Shown here: positions 63,808 through 64,000 of the stretch, piece after piece | Layout of the letters: each line of letters opens with the position of its first letter | Numbering within the stretch: position 1 is the stretch's first letter | Source of the DNA: Schizochytrium sp. TIO01 | Taxonomy: Eukaryota; Sar; Bigyra; Thraustochytrida; Thraustochytriidae | Direction of reading: 5' to 3' | NCBI GenBank assembly: GCA_004764695.1 | Contig: SMSO01000025.1 | Coordinates: forward strand, 2,031,102-2,095,101 | DNA: 64,000 nucleotides | Program-made: the position numbers and the translations under genes | Notes under the pieces: model-generated | The model's database searches: none | Told to the model about the DNA's origin: nothing | The model's input: the letters and a program-made list of their open reading frames with translations, nothing else

Positions 63808-64000
63808 TCCAATTAATCCGCATCAAAAAGCTTTTGGTGAGTTGGAAGCCCAGAATGATGAAGCGCGGTCAACGAGTGAACTTCAGAGCGTAGAGAGACT
63901 GAATGTGAATGGAAATAGAGTCCAACTTCCTTCTGCACGGGTACCTACCTGTTTACTTCTAGAACTAGGGGCTGCCTAGTCAGAACTGGTAGCCGCGGCA

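Larger units (their letters stand above)
49948..64000. other. 14 kb gene-free, microsatellite-saturated region
   Basis: No convincing coding region was found on either strand. Open frames are short, mostly non-ATG, and of repeat or low-complexity composition. The DNA holds many tetranucleotide arrays, CT/GA tracts, poly-T, a GC-rich island (about 54700-54930) and clustered CTAG-containing palindromes (about 54958-54995). Spliced genes with short exons, non-coding RNA genes or structural chromosome DNA could lie here undetected. Confidence 0.55.

Overview
This window looks like nuclear DNA of an intron-poor stramenopile-type protist, most likely a thraustochytrid-like (labyrinthulomycete) organism. 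The reasons are long uninterrupted eukaryotic genes (an SRPK-type kinase of 1700 codons, a MutY glycosylase, a CRAL-TRIO protein), no bacterial operon structure or ribosome binding sites, and a phosphoglycerate kinase with what looks like a mitochondrial presequence, a trait known from stramenopile glycolysis. The taxon is inferred; no rRNA or tRNA gene was recognised.

Layout. The left edge cuts an isochorismatase-family hydrolase (minus strand). After about 4 kb without a recognisable gene come an EF-hand protein, a probable small two-exon gene and a double-RWD protein with a degenerate RING end (4.5-7.8 kb). Next are a very large SRPK-like kinase (9.0-14.1 kb, minus), a Cys/His-rich orphan (17.1-18.0 kb, minus) and a CRAL-TRIO/Sec14 protein with an N-terminal membrane segment (19.1-20.5 kb, minus). 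From 22.7 to 36.1 kb lies a duplication-rich section: two paralogous seven-helix membrane proteins with Cys-bearing ectodomains, a decayed relic of a third copy, then three tandem fusions of a GNAT (AANAT-like) acetyltransferase with a PhzF-family domain. The three fusions are nearly identical over their first ~310 codons and diverge sharply afterwards. A coiled-coil protein (minus), PGK, MutY/MUTYH and an EEP-fold protein lacking most catalytic residues (minus) follow up to 46.3 kb. The last recognisable gene is a TAZ-zinc-finger protein (49.0-49.9 kb, minus).

From about 46.3 kb the character changes. Apart from the TAZ gene there is no recognisable gene, and the DNA is saturated with tetranucleotide microsatellites (TTGC, GAAT, GAAA, GTAA, AAAT, GTGA, CATA, AGCA and others), purine/pyrimidine tracts and a 25-base T run. 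Short palindromic copies of a TACCTAGGTA-like motif recur between genes across the whole window.

The genes do not form one pathway; they are mostly independent housekeeping or signalling genes. The most unusual parts are the constant-5'/variable-3' GNAT-PhzF array and the neighbouring receptor-like family with its relic. Several start codons were set to the first in-frame ATG because the open frame extends upstream only through GTG or TTG.
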